Assembly: GCF_029227915.1 (NCBI RefSeq)
Contig: NC_079886.1
Span: 19,196,501-19,260,500 of the forward strand
Length of the DNA: 64,000 nucleotides
Source of the DNA: Hydractinia symbiolongicarpus
Lineage: Eukaryota; Cnidaria; Hydrozoa; Anthoathecata; Hydractiniidae
Reading direction: 5' to 3'
Shown here: piece after piece, positions 1 to 10,559 of the stretch
How the letters are laid out: every line of letters begins with the position of its first letter
How positions within the stretch are numbered: the stretch's first letter is position 1
Notes under the pieces: generated by a model
The model's database searches: none
Seen by the model: the letters and a program-made list of their open reading frames with translations, nothing else
Told to the model about the DNA's origin: nothing
Made by a program: the position numbers and the translations under genes

Positions 1-210
1 ATTTCTTGTAAGTAAGTTTATTCTGCGTACCTACTACTGCATATGTAAATCGCTTTATTGTCAATTGACAAGTGAATCAAAAGACGAATATGAAGAGTAA
101 AGCGAACTCTCACGTAACGTTATTTGACTTATTGTTTTCTATTTTTCCATTTGCTGGAAGTACATATACATCAAATCTTCATGACGGGCGAGTATAATGC
201 GTGTTAGTCA

Positions 211-265
211 TATTGAAGAAGAACTGCTTTGTTCATCACTAACACACTGCCAAGCAGTGAACTCC
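211..265. repeat. SINE-like dispersed repeat fragment
   Basis: A stretch of about 55 bp (reading gaagaactgctttgttcatc, then aacacactgccaagcagtga) recurs with few changes at about 57,755-57,806. There it is followed by a box-B-like tGGATTCGATCC sequence. This suggests a truncated copy of a tRNA-derived SINE. No full element is visible here. Confidence 0.45.
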
Positions 266-979
266 TTTTTTATTCCCCCGGTTAAAATGTCTGCGAATGT
301 CCCAAATAGGGTATGCTGCGTATTTAGCATATAGGTGATTTTCATTTTTAGCATCTAAAGATGTTTTTATCTATGGATTTCATTGACGTCGTACTTCAGA
401 AGAATAAGTTTTGTAATCCACAAATAAAAGCGTGAACAACACTTATTAAAATATGGCGTTATTGGAGATATCCCTAATTAACCTTTTTAAGAGCGATCTG
501 TACAAACATACATGCAAAAAGGAAAGTACCAACTGCGTAAAGGCAAGTGCCTGAAGGTTGCTTTGCACTTAAATGATTGAATCTAAAATCACATAATAAA
601 ACTTTGACCTCTCTCCCAGACCGGCTGTGAGTCAAAATGGTAGCTGCGAGAAGCGATTGATGAATTCCTGTAACTACTAGTAGTGCACAATACAAATTAA
701 ACTTTTAACAATACATATTACAAGTTATATATTCTTCTATTATATTTATTAATATTGTTCTCTTTGAGAATTGATATCAATAGTTAAATAAATAATCACT
801 GGCTGGGAATATTCAAAGGTTTGTAATTTTAACAGAAAGCTTAACGGAGCAAATCACAATATTTATGCAACAAAAAGGCTTAGTGTACATTACCAAGTGG
901 AGAAACCCAGTAAAAGTTACAGAATCCAGATCGGAAAAACAAAACAGAATATAGTTTAATCTACCAAAGAAAAAACACA

Positions 980-2419
980 ATGGAAAATAACGTAACGACA
1001 GAAAACACAACTCAAAAAACCCGTAAGAGTCGTACAAAGAAATTATTAACGGAATTTGCTGAAAACACTACAGCTCATGGCTTCGCCCAGATACCATTAA
1101 CAAAAAGTACCTGGATTAAGTTATTTTGGTTGTTTGCAATCATTGCTTGCCAAATAGGTTCTTTCTTTCAAATGAAACCTTTAATATTGCGATACATAAA
1201 GAAACCTGTCATCACAAAAGTGTACCATACTACTAATACTGTACTGCAGTTTCCCGTCGTTACCATTTGCAATATGAATCCTATCAGAAAACAAGAGGCT
1301 GATGCATTATTTAATGGCAACTTTAATGTACCTAAGGCAAGTGACGTAAAAAACAATATTACTGAGCCATCATTCTCCGCAAGTGTGCAAATGTATGAAA
1401 TTGCAACAGGAGAAGGAATAAATACAGAAAACAAACGTATAATACTTTCCAATTTAAGTTACGAATTAGGAAATAAAATTTTTAAGTATGGACATCAATT
1501 TAAAGATATCGTTGAAAGTTGCACTTGGATATTTTATTACGACTGCATGAATTCACGTTTCTGGAAACAATATTGGCATTGGAAGTTTGGCAATTGTTTT
1601 TCTTTTAACAGTGGTTATACTCAAGATAACACAATTATTCCTCCGTTGATGATTTCTGAAGCAAATATTCTTCGGCTGTTAATGTTAAAGTTTAATATAA
1701 ATGTAGAAGAATATTATTCGCCTCTGACAGAAGATGCTGGCATACTTCTTCATGTTGGTGACCAGGATAGCGCAAAAAGTTTATCTGACGTCCACTATCT
1801 ATCTCCTGGCTTTTCATATCTTATTACCATGGAAAAATACAAAAGGAAAAGGGCTGATCCGTTTAAAAATAACACTTGCATCAAGCACTATGAAACTGAT
1901 TTGGGGAAACAACCAAACAATGATCAAAGAGTGATCAAGAAATACTCCAGACAAATGTGCATGGAAATTTGCGCTACTGAAACTACAATAAACAAGTGCA
2001 GCTGCTCGCCATATTGGATGCCTTCCTTGAACAGCAGTAGGCGGTGTGGTTTCAAGGATAAACAATGCGTTTCTGCTGTAAACCATGAGTTTATAACCAA
2101 CAACTTGACATGTCTCAGTGCATGCCGGTTACCTTGTGAAGAAACAAAGTATGGTTTAAGCATATCATCGGCCAAGTTTCATTTGAATGAAAATGCAACG
2201 GTGGAAAAAAATAAATTGACAGCTTTATTTTCTTTCAAAAAGCCTGAAACAGTTGTCATGGAAGATGAAGAACACTACATGATTGAGAATTTATTAAGCG
2301 ACATTGGTGGACAACTTGGGTTATGGTCTGGCATTTCAGTATTGACTTTAGTTGAGGTAATATTTTTCCTTGCATACAGTGTGCACATTTTCACTGAAAG
2401 GAAAGTAATAGAAAGCTAA
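980..2419 (+). CDS. DEG/ENaC-family sodium channel subunit (HyNaC/ASIC-like)
   Basis: One uninterrupted ORF of 479 aa encodes a complete DEG/ENaC subunit, a trimeric amiloride-type cation channel of the plasma membrane. In order: a short cytoplasmic N-terminus with the His-Gly gating motif (about residues 33-34, in TAHGFAQIPL); TM1 (about 47-66); the post-TM1 motif FPVVTICNMNP (about 91-101); a large extracellular domain with many cysteines and N-glycosylation sequons; the pre-TM2 segment LLSDIGGQLGLW with Ser at about 440 in the degenerin-site position; and TM2 with the Gly-x-Ser selectivity motif (GIS, about 451-453). The cytoplasmic tail is only about 10 residues. Hydrozoan relatives (HyNaCs of Hydra) are gated by RFamide neuropeptides; peptide gating here is inference. 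The length fits the family and no stop or frameshift is seen. The first in-frame ATG lies in an A-rich context. No intron is needed, which is notable for an animal channel gene but does not imply a retrocopy, because no poly-A tract or flanking repeat was seen. Confidence 0.93.
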   Translation: MENNVTTENTTQKTRKSRTKKLLTEFAENTTAHGFAQIPLTKSTWIKLFWLFAIIACQIGSFFQMKPLILRYIKKPVITKVYHTTNTVLQFPVVTICNMNPIRKQEADALFNGNFNVPKASDVKNNITEPSFSASVQMYEIATGEGINTENKRIILSNLSYELGNKIFKYGHQFKDIVESCTWIFYYDCMNSRFWKQYWHWKFGNCFSFNSGYTQDNTIIPPLMISEANILRLLMLKFNINVEEYYSPLTEDAGILLHVGDQDSAKSLSDVHYLSPGFSYLITMEKYKRKRADPFKNNTCIKHYETDLGKQPNNDQRVIKKYSRQMCMEICATETTINKCSCSPYWMPSLNSSRRCGFKDKQCVSAVNHEFITNNLTCLSACRLPCEETKYGLSISSAKFHLNENATVEKNKLTALFSFKKPETVVMEDEEHYMIENLLSDIGGQLGLWSGISVLTLVEVIFFLAYSVHIFTERKVIES

Positions 2420-3420
2420 TTCAACGGAAAGTATGACATCTTCATGATGACTATATAATAACTATCTTTTGTGTTATATGTTATAACACAGAATATAGAT
2501 CAAAACAAATTAATGATTTTTTATATCCTCTAAGAATATGCAAGTGATTGGAAAGCACACGACGCTTAAGTTTGAGTCAAGTATCACGCATGTTTTATTA
2601 TTCAGAACGGAATAATGCAAAGCTTTACATACTCACAGAAAACAAAATAACAGAATCGATCTGTGTTTAGACATTCTTTCATACTGCTATGGTTGTATAA
2701 TTGTAATTTTAATTCACCCATCTTAATTGTAATTTCAATTCACCCATCTTTAATAATTTGCATAAGTATGCAGAAAACATGTTGTCATTTTTTAGCAGAA
2801 TAAGTTCCTGTTAAAGTTCTAAAAAATTGCAAGTGCACGGGAATGTGTGCTTAGTACATGTAAACCATGTCGCACATCCGAGTGGATTGCTTAAGTGCGC
2901 CCTATAGACGTATTATCCTTTTTAAAAACACTTTATCACAACGTCGGTTTAAAACAAACAAACATGGAACTGTCATTACCCCTAGGTAAAACAATTGCTC
3001 CATAATTTTACTTTGCGAAAGAAGTTTTCCTGGAGTAAGCCGATTGTTAAAAAGTTAATTGTGGTCAACAAAGTAAACCTTTTTCTTTCATTGAATTAGT
3101 AACCTGTAGCCTTTAGTCAAAGTTTATATTATATGTAGTAAAAGTTTGAGTTACCAACTGCAGTCAGCATAAGAATTATTGATTAAGAATCTTGCGCTAA
3201 TCACCTTTTGTACGAAATTCGTTATTCATTTCTTTTTTAGCACTGTGACCTTATTTATTTATTTCCATTTTAGAAATTAGAAAGACATCGAAACTACACT
3301 GTTAAAACCTTTTGTAAACCAGGGTCCTTTTTTCGGAAATGTTAGCTACACAACAACTTTTCTTTTTAAAGGAGGAGCCAACAAATTTTTTTTTTGTGGC
3401 GTCCAAAAAAATGTACTTAA
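2420..3420. other. Intergenic, no gene seen
   Basis: A+T-rich spacer downstream of the channel gene. It contains a short tandem duplication (aattcacccatctt twice, about 2,710-2,750) and no ORF with recognisable domains. No canonical AATAAA was found close behind the channel stop codon. Confidence 0.6.
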
Positions 3421-4165
3421 GGTGGCAGTAACCCTTTTAAAAATCGGATTTTTTTACATAATTAGTATCAAAAGATTGTTTTCAGACTATATATTCATTT
3501 TTTGTCTGTTATAACACACCTGTCACGATTTTATTTCATGAATAATTAATTAGTTTTGCCGAATATAACTTAAGTCTGCGCACTTGCAAAATTGTACAGA
3601 AAAAAATGACGTAATTATTAAAGGGAAACGTTAATAACAACAAGATGGCGCATTATGTAGAAATTTAAGACGATCTTCATCATGCTACACTGCACGAGCT
3701 TTAACTTTCGATAGCATTTTTGTTTTACTTGAAAATTTTCAGACATGTTTGGTGAATCATGCAGCCATGATACGGTGTGCGGAAATCTTTTTATTCGTAA
3801 TATTTTTCTTTTAACAGTGTTCGATGCAACAGGGGATGCTAACAAAGAATTTGAAAAATACAAAAGGCTATTGTTAAAAAAATAAGATTGAACAAAAACA
3901 ATCCGCACACCGTTTTAACAGGGTTAACTTAAGGTTCATTTAAACCAGAAGCTGATGAAAAATAACGAGATTGTAAAAAGTTGGAGCTCGTAGAAGCCGA
4001 TTTTTTCTCGTTTTCTGCTGACTCAGCAATTTTAGTATTAAGTTAAAATCATTTTATAATGTATCAAGGCCTATATTTTTAAGAAAATAGTAAAACAATG
4101 GCATAAATAAAACACTGAGTAAATAATTCAGCTATTTGGACAGCTAAAAAAGGGTTACTGCCACC
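3421..4165. mobile_element. MITE with TTAA target duplication, family 1
   Basis: The segment starts with GGTGGCAGTAACCCTTTT and ends with the reverse complement of that sequence (about 18 bp). It is flanked on both sides by TTAA (3,417-3,420 and 4,166-4,169). TTAA duplications are typical of piggyBac and Kolobok superfamilies. No transposase is encoded; a 96-codon ORF inside on the minus strand shows no transposase motif. Length 745 bp. Confidence 0.75.
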
Positions 4166-4169
4166 TTAA

Positions 4170-5214
4170 GCGAGAAAGAAAAAGTTATAAATTTCTAAAT
4201 CCTAAAATCTACAAGATAACTACTATAATAGAAAAAAATAAGTTGTATAAATAAGTATCTATCTATCTTCCTAAAAACAATTTTACAGATTTTTTATGAC
4301 TGTATGGGGTAAATATAAGTAGGATTTAGATGTCCTTACCAGTAAACATCAAAAATAAAATCCAACGATGAAGTTTGTTATGACAAGATGGCACGAAATT
4401 TAATAAATATACAGACCAGAAACAATGAACTTAGAATCGAACGCGCAATATGGAGGCTTCGGCTTTATTTACAATTCTTTATTTTCTTTATTTTTTTTTT
4501 ACTTACAAATTTTTTAGTTCAGTAATATAAAATAATAAAAATATGTTCGTCACATGTCGTTCAACATTTTCTTGTATATTTATTTTTTACGTATCTTTTA
4601 CGTACCTGTAACCATCACAATAAGGAGAAGATATATCCCTTTGTTTTTTTTAATTTAACCACCCGCTTGCAAATGTGTATGTATGCTGAATTATAAATAA
4701 TTCACCACTCATGAGGATGTAAACAAAACTGATAGTTTTAACAGACTGTTTTATATTTTTGGTCTAGTGTGTTTTCGTTCTGCAAAGTTTTAGGTGAAAA
4801 TACCATGTAAAAATTTTAATTGTTATAACTCTACGAATATTTTCTATAAACATTCTTTATTTGTTATGATGGCTGTAACATGTAAATTGATTTATTATGG
4901 AGCAGACCAAGTCATCCAGTCTGGTCTTCAAATCAACACTGGCATCATGAACATTTATTTATTTTTAACAACCTCGGAGTTCAGAATTAAAATCAGTGAC
5001 TTTTTTTACTCAAGGTGCTAATTTAACGTAAAAACAAAGTTTAATGAGATGGATTTAGCAAAATTTTTGAGTTAGCTAAATTATTAAGTTCATCCACTTA
5101 TTTGTGAAATGAAATCCACCCTAATTAAAACATGTAAAGTCAAGATTAACATTTTCTTATGTTCCATTAGTACATCCTAAGGTATTGAATTTTTATTGCA
5201 CACCCCATTGCATT
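4170..5214. other. Intergenic, no gene seen
   Basis: A+T-rich sequence with no supported gene. A 75-codon ORF at 4,794-5,021 shows no domain and looks like chance. Confidence 0.5.
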
Positions 5215-5840
5215 TTACTAAGACGGAACAAGTGTTCCTTTGCTGAGATTGTATTTTGACTCTACAATAAAATATTATCTAGGCCATAGGTAGTCTTGTA
5301 ACTAGCAAAATAAAAATTACATTGCTGATACGTGAAGTCGGAAATATAATTCGGTTTCCTTTATCCATTTAAAAGCCAATTTCTGTGAGAATGGAACGGG
5401 TTCTGATATAAAAGAGATCATTTTAATTTTGGATATTTTGTAATACCACCTGAGACAAGAAAAATCCAAAACTTTAGGGTTAAAAATTTAATTTTGCCCG
5501 GGATATATGACCAATTTATTAATATTCAAAATTAAATTTGAGATAAAAATTTGTGTTCTTTTTGCATTTTATTTCCTCTAGGTGAATATGCCTTGATAGT
5601 CTGTAATATCAGATATAAGGCTCTAAAATTGTTGAAAAGTTGTTTGTTTGCGTTTTTCGGCATACTTTTTTAACTTGTTTTGAAGACATATTGTTTTCAA
5701 GCGTCCTCTAGTAATGTTTATTTTTTATATAGAAACTCCATTTTTCTGAAAGCACATTTGATGTACAGATTTTGAGAATTTTGGTTGGTTAAAAACATTT
5801 CAATTAATCGCAAAAGTTAAGCCAGTCCGACTTTTTAAAG

Positions 5841-5950
5841 ATCGAATTCGACAAGTTTGAACATCCTGGAAGCATACGATTTTTACATGATACACGATCA
5901 AACTTGTCGAATTCGATTAATCGAATTCATTTAATCGAATCGTGTATCAT
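5841..5950. repeat. Nested perfect palindromes
   Basis: A perfect 20-bp inverted repeat (5,841-5,860 with 5,898-5,917, ATCGAATTCGACAAGTTTGA and its complement) overlaps a second 12-bp inverted repeat (5,887-5,898 with 5,939-5,950, atgatacacgat and its complement). The mirror position in the right arm was not seen to contain it, so it probably inserted after the duplication. Confidence 0.7.
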
Positions 5951-6719
5951 CGCCTTAAGTAAAGACTAGTCCAATATTGTTATAAGCATAAATTTACAAG
6001 AAAGCGTATATTTCGTTAATGACTGAGCCTTGTTTTTACGTTGCCTTGTGTCATATTTAGACAGAAAAAATGCTTTCCAGACATGTAATTATTCAAAAAT
6101 TATTGTATTACGTCAAAAATAAACAAATGTCACGCACGCAAATGAATGAAGATGTTTAATTAACGTATTGCAATAAACGGGCGTGGATACAGGCCAAATT
6201 CATAAAACATGGCTAAATTAATTAATGCAGATGGTATTATACATTTTATGCCTCTGGCTTTTGAAAAAACAATCAGTCCTATAATATGAACCAGAATCAG
6301 CCTCATCCTGTTCTTATTCACATCATCAAATTTCTCCAAATCTAGTATGCCTATATAGGCAAAAAAGTGTTTGTTTTGCTAATGGAGCTGTGGAGAGCAA
6401 TTTGTATTTTTTACGGCAGTTATTGTAATCGCAAAAAGAAGCGATCACACGCAAAACAATTACCGTTAGCTTAAAAAAGAATATTTTAAACTCGGGGTAT
6501 GTTCTTAGTTTTGAAAACAATTAGGCCCATGTTTTTATAAAATTGTTCTTATAAAAAATGTGTAGCTAAGAAAAAAATAGTAGCGACGCATGAGAAGCAT
6601 ATAAACCAAAATTGACAAACTGTCAAGACTTTTTGAAAATTTAGGGTGTGGGTGGAGGGGCGGACAGAGCTTCTTTAATAATTCTGCATATTTGTAGTTA
6701 TTTTAGTGTACGATCTACA

Positions 6720-7010
6720 TCTTTAATTTGTTTCTTGCCTCTGGACTTACGCAGAATTACCAAAAATGTCATCTTGTGTGCTTAATAAATGGCCCTGTTT
6801 TTTATTTTTTGTGTTAGAGCATTAATTTGCTTAATTATCTGTTACATGAAGGTTCTTGATGCGAACAAATACATGCGGTCTTAGGATTCCAGATATTACG
6901 TAACAAGAAGGGTGGATGGGTGGGTGGTGCTAGATTTCTTACATTGGGTTACAAGAGGTAGAAAGTTCGTAAAATTTGGGTGTTACGTAATTATTAAATG
7001 ATCTCTAGAT
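6720..7010. repeat. Dispersed repeat, copy 1 (pair with 41,965-42,235)
   Basis: About 290 bp from atttgtttcttgcct to tgttacg, including gtcatcttgtgt, attatctgttacat and a G-rich ggtgggtgg stretch. It recurs in the same orientation at 41,965-42,235. No coding capacity is visible. Confidence 0.6.
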
Positions 7011-7232
7011 ATTATAAGTTAACTTATATATTTTTGCGTGGGTGGACAATGACACGAGTCGAGTTTCTTGCATAACATAATCCCAAGATAAATTGCGCAA
7101 TTTCAGGGAACACGTTTAAGTAAAGGTTGCTACGAGACACAAAACGTCCCGTAATATTCATTAACCGTTTTGTAAAATCCTTTTATTTATATTTTTCAAT
7201 GCATTTAAATAAAATATTTAGCCGAACTATGC

Positions 7233-7240
7233 TATAAATA
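7233..7240 (+). promoter_or_regulatory. TATA box remnant of the dead hedgehog-like copy
   Basis: TATAAATA lies 84-91 bp upstream of the remnant ATG at 7,324. It mirrors the box of the intact inverted copy (20,429-20,436) and matches those of the two other family members. Confidence 0.55.
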
Positions 7241-7323
7241 CCTACGCGGAGAGTGATTTCTAAGTGCTTAATTAACTTGCTATAATATAAGCTTGCATAA
7301 AGTTCACTTAGAATTCAGAAACG

Positions 7324-7520
7324 ATGTTACACTAACAAATTTTCGTAGTAATCGGCTTGCTAGATTTATTGAACATAATTTCGTCACGAGGAATACACCA
7401 TTTAAATTTTACTCGAATACCTGATTTTAACGAACAAAGTATTCTTGTAAGTGGACCGTTGATTCAATCAGCGAATACCACTGACATGCGAAAGGTGCTT
7501 TTTTGGAGGTGTATAATAAA
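7324..7520 (+). pseudogene. Hedgehog-like gene, exon 1 remnant
   Basis: This is the left-arm mirror copy of exon 1 of the gene at 16,726-20,347 (-). The aligned frame has ATG at 7,324 and then a TAA as its fourth codon. After that it keeps the family core (HHLNFTRIPDFNEQSIL, then SGPLIQSANTTDM). A deletion of about 11 bp near 7,495 shifts the frame, and the GTAAGT splice donor present in the intact copy is lost. No second exon follows: the region that should hold it (about 9,005-9,480) contains unrelated sequence. Two independent lesions plus the missing catalytic-fold exon make this a clear pseudogene. The 66-codon ORF starting at 7,357 is only a surviving fragment. Confidence 0.85.
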
Positions 7521-9004
7521 AAGTCAGTGTAGAAATTGGTGTTCACCATTACAATGAATGGCGATGTTGTGAAATCATCTTTGAAGGCCTGACAGTTCTA
7601 GATAAATTCCATATGAACTACTTTACCGTTTATCTATCTCGGCTTAGCCTTTTTGTTTAGTTTATTTACAAAATTAAATCATAGGCGTGTGGAAACAAAA
7701 GCTTTTTTAAGTAAATTTATGATCAATTCTTGATAAGTAAATTTCAACAGATAATAATTACATATACCATTTCTCATCTTCAGCGTTTTCCTGCTTCATT
7801 GTCTGACAAGTCATTATCATGATAAAAAAGCGAAAAATAATCAATTTCGAAGACATTTAAGTGGTGCAATCAGTGGTTGCTATTTTTCCATTCTAGTTTT
7901 GCGAATATGCTCCATTATTGCTATAGAATAGAAAAACCGTATAGACATAAGCACGATATTGAAGAAAATTTTCAGTGGAGACGTGCGGTATCTTTTGTCA
8001 CAACGAGTGTCAACATTATTTTGAATGTAATTGGTTAATGCGAGAAAGGTTCAAATTATATGTATCATGTTAAGAGCAATTCGAAACATATTGAGTGCAA
8101 GTTCTTTGTATTTCTGTTGCAGAACGCAAAATTTGTTTTCTAACTTTGGTAGAAAATTTCCGTAACGATGAATTAATCTCTTTATGTAAGAGTTTTAACA
8201 GTTAATTTAACAATCATAATAATAATTAGTTAAAATCATCTCACTTTTTGACACAAGTTAAACTATCTTTAAAGTTCATTTTTCCAAAGATTTGTCTTGT
8301 TTTCGTGGAATTAAGCGCTTCCTTTTTTAAAAAAGTTTACGTATTACAGGACGATTGAGAATAGCGGAACTGTCTTATGTTTTGACTAGGTCATTGTCTG
8401 CAAATAGAAAGAGGAGAGTATTTTATTAAGATTGATCAGCAAAGAATGCAATACTGCAAATTTGCTGTCAGAAGATTTCTTTGAACCCCATCCAGCTACA
8501 AACCTATCAAGTTCTTTTTGTTAGTCTTATAGATTTTATTCCAACACATGTCTTCATAACAGTGAACAATAATTTTGGTATCATAGCTCCCCCTCTAAGA
8601 TGTTTAAAACTCATAACATTAAACATTAATTATTTTGGTAACATAGCTCCCCTAACAACATTAAAAAAGAAATTAATTCGATTACTAAGTTTTAAAAGAC
8701 GCCACGAACTTCATGATTAACCGGACTACTAAAGGTTTTTCGATTCATGTTTTTTATTTCTGTCTTATCAATACACATAACTATATCTTACTTTGAGGGA
8801 GAAGGGATTTACAATAATTCTTCTAGCTTTTAACGCTAAAGCATGAATATTGCGCCTTGATGGAGTCAAAGATCCTCATGTAGTTTTTTGGTGTTTTGTC
8901 CATTCTTTTTGTTTTGCAATAGTATAATTACTCCAAGTTATCTATTTTTTTAGTAGCTTGATATTTTTAAGATTTTTGAAATTCTATAAAGAAAATATAG
9001 TTTC

Positions 9005-9479
9005 CGCATAATTCAAAAAAAAAAAAAAAAAAATGCCTACCAGGCCTTTGCTTGCATTTCCGAACTAGGGAGATTGTACTATCTCCTTGGTAACTTCTGA
9101 TCCAAAGATAAGTCTACAACCAGGCATTGAAATCGCCCAAGCAGAAATGGGTTAAGCAAAACGTCTGTCGTGTTGAACATGGATATACTTATTCCAGCGG
9201 TATTTTTTGTCCTTTATTATTAGAAAATTTATTATTATTTAAAAAGAGGTGGTCATTAATACTGATATGTGTTTTATGAAATAAATTTTAACGTGTGACT
9301 CGTCTCAGCAGTTTTTCTTCGATAAAGTTTAATTTTTTTGAAAGCTTACTCATATTTATGCTTTTTAATCATAATGTTCGTTGTAGCTAGTTAAAATACC
9401 TCTGTCCTAAACATCTTTCGTTAATAGTCATGGTACTTACGGAGTTTTTATATTTTTTTCTATTATTAGACATGCATGC
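9005..9479. other. Sequence replacing exon 2 in the left arm
   Basis: In the right arm the interval between the flanking homologous blocks (about 16,270-18,160) holds exon 2 of the intact hedgehog-like gene. Here the interval is only about 0.4 kb, starts with an A-tract (about 9,014-9,033) and has no similarity to that exon. A deletion combined with a small insertion is the simplest reading. Confidence 0.55.
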
Positions 9480-10559
9480 CATACCTCCCACACTGCTTAG
9501 AGTCTTAGATATTGGCCGTTACTTAAAACTACCCCTGAGGTTTCTATTCTTATAATGAAATCCTTACAACAAGGAATTTTGTTAGGATTATCACCCTTAG
9601 AACTTGAACCTTATTTCAACAGGAATCATTCAACAAAAGTTGGACACGTTATTAAAGCGAATCCCCGATTTTATTGAGCACAAAAATCAAGAATAAGTTT
9701 TCGAGCAATTGTTAGGAATTATATAAAAACTTACAATTTGCTAAAAGATATTAAAAACTTCGAACAAAATGCTAAAATTCTTTCTAGAACTAAAGTTATT
9801 GAACTTTAGGCAACGACCTCCCCTACCCCCGCCCGAGAAAATTTCAGTTTATTTAGGGTTAAAGAAAAATAATGGAGTCAATCAACATATTTTAATTAAT
9901 TGCAATGTATGAATTTAGATGAATTATTAGATAAATATAGATGTGAGTCGTCATAAAGAAGCAAGTAGATGGGAGAAGGGGATTTAGTGCTGAAATTGAC
10001 TTTCCACAATCCCTTTTGATTATTGAGAAAACAGTATTTGCGCGCGTAATTTATGTACTAAACATTGTGTAGCACCTACTTTTTTTAATTAAAAAAAATA
10101 CTGGTGGATGTTTAGGGTGTATTAGAATGTACAAAATTAGCAGACATTGTCAGCTTGTCCGCTCTATAAAATCAATTCTAGCAACATGAACTTTTAATCA
10201 GCTGCCGTGCCCATAGCTGTTCGTCCCTTCTTTATATAATGCTGTATTAGAAATCAAGATCCCGCTAATACTTTTTGAAAAAAAATTCCAAAAGGTATTG
10301 GCGGGTATTATCTACTTGCTTCAATAAATAAGTAAATAAAACCCAAGGCTTACATCATTACACATTAAACTGCAACACTACACTTGGCTTCTACTGGCTG
10401 ATACGTATTAAAAAATGTTAACGTCATTGCAATATAAAGAGGAAATGTTTATTTTACAATGCAATGGCTTCCTAAGATGGTGGAGCTTTCTTGCAACGGT
10501 TATGATAAGAAAATCAATGCGTAACGTATCTGTCATGTAAATTCAATTACATAAAGTGA

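Larger units (their letters stand above)
5215..10140 (+). repeat. Left arm of a large diverged inverted duplication
   Basis: Successive blocks here match the reverse complement of 14,548-24,165 in the same order. Examples: about 5,220-5,600 with 23,770-24,165; 6,040-6,210 with 21,780-21,960; 7,230-7,620 with 20,030-20,440; 7,690-7,990 with 19,650-19,900; 8,180-8,360 with 19,210-19,440; 8,400-8,680 with 18,500-18,760; 8,900-9,000 with 18,160-18,290; 9,480-9,850 with 15,750-16,260; 9,850-10,060 with 15,590-15,750; 10,105-10,140 with 14,548-14,585. Matches are gapped and diverged, so the event is old. The outermost block (5,220-5,600) overlaps a foldback repeat, so the outer boundary is uncertain. 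Apart from the dead hedgehog-like exon the arm is non-coding. Confidence 0.8.

Noticed and set aside
3618-3908. 96-codon minus-strand ORF
   Set aside because: It lies wholly inside a TTAA-flanked MITE and shows no transposase or other motif.
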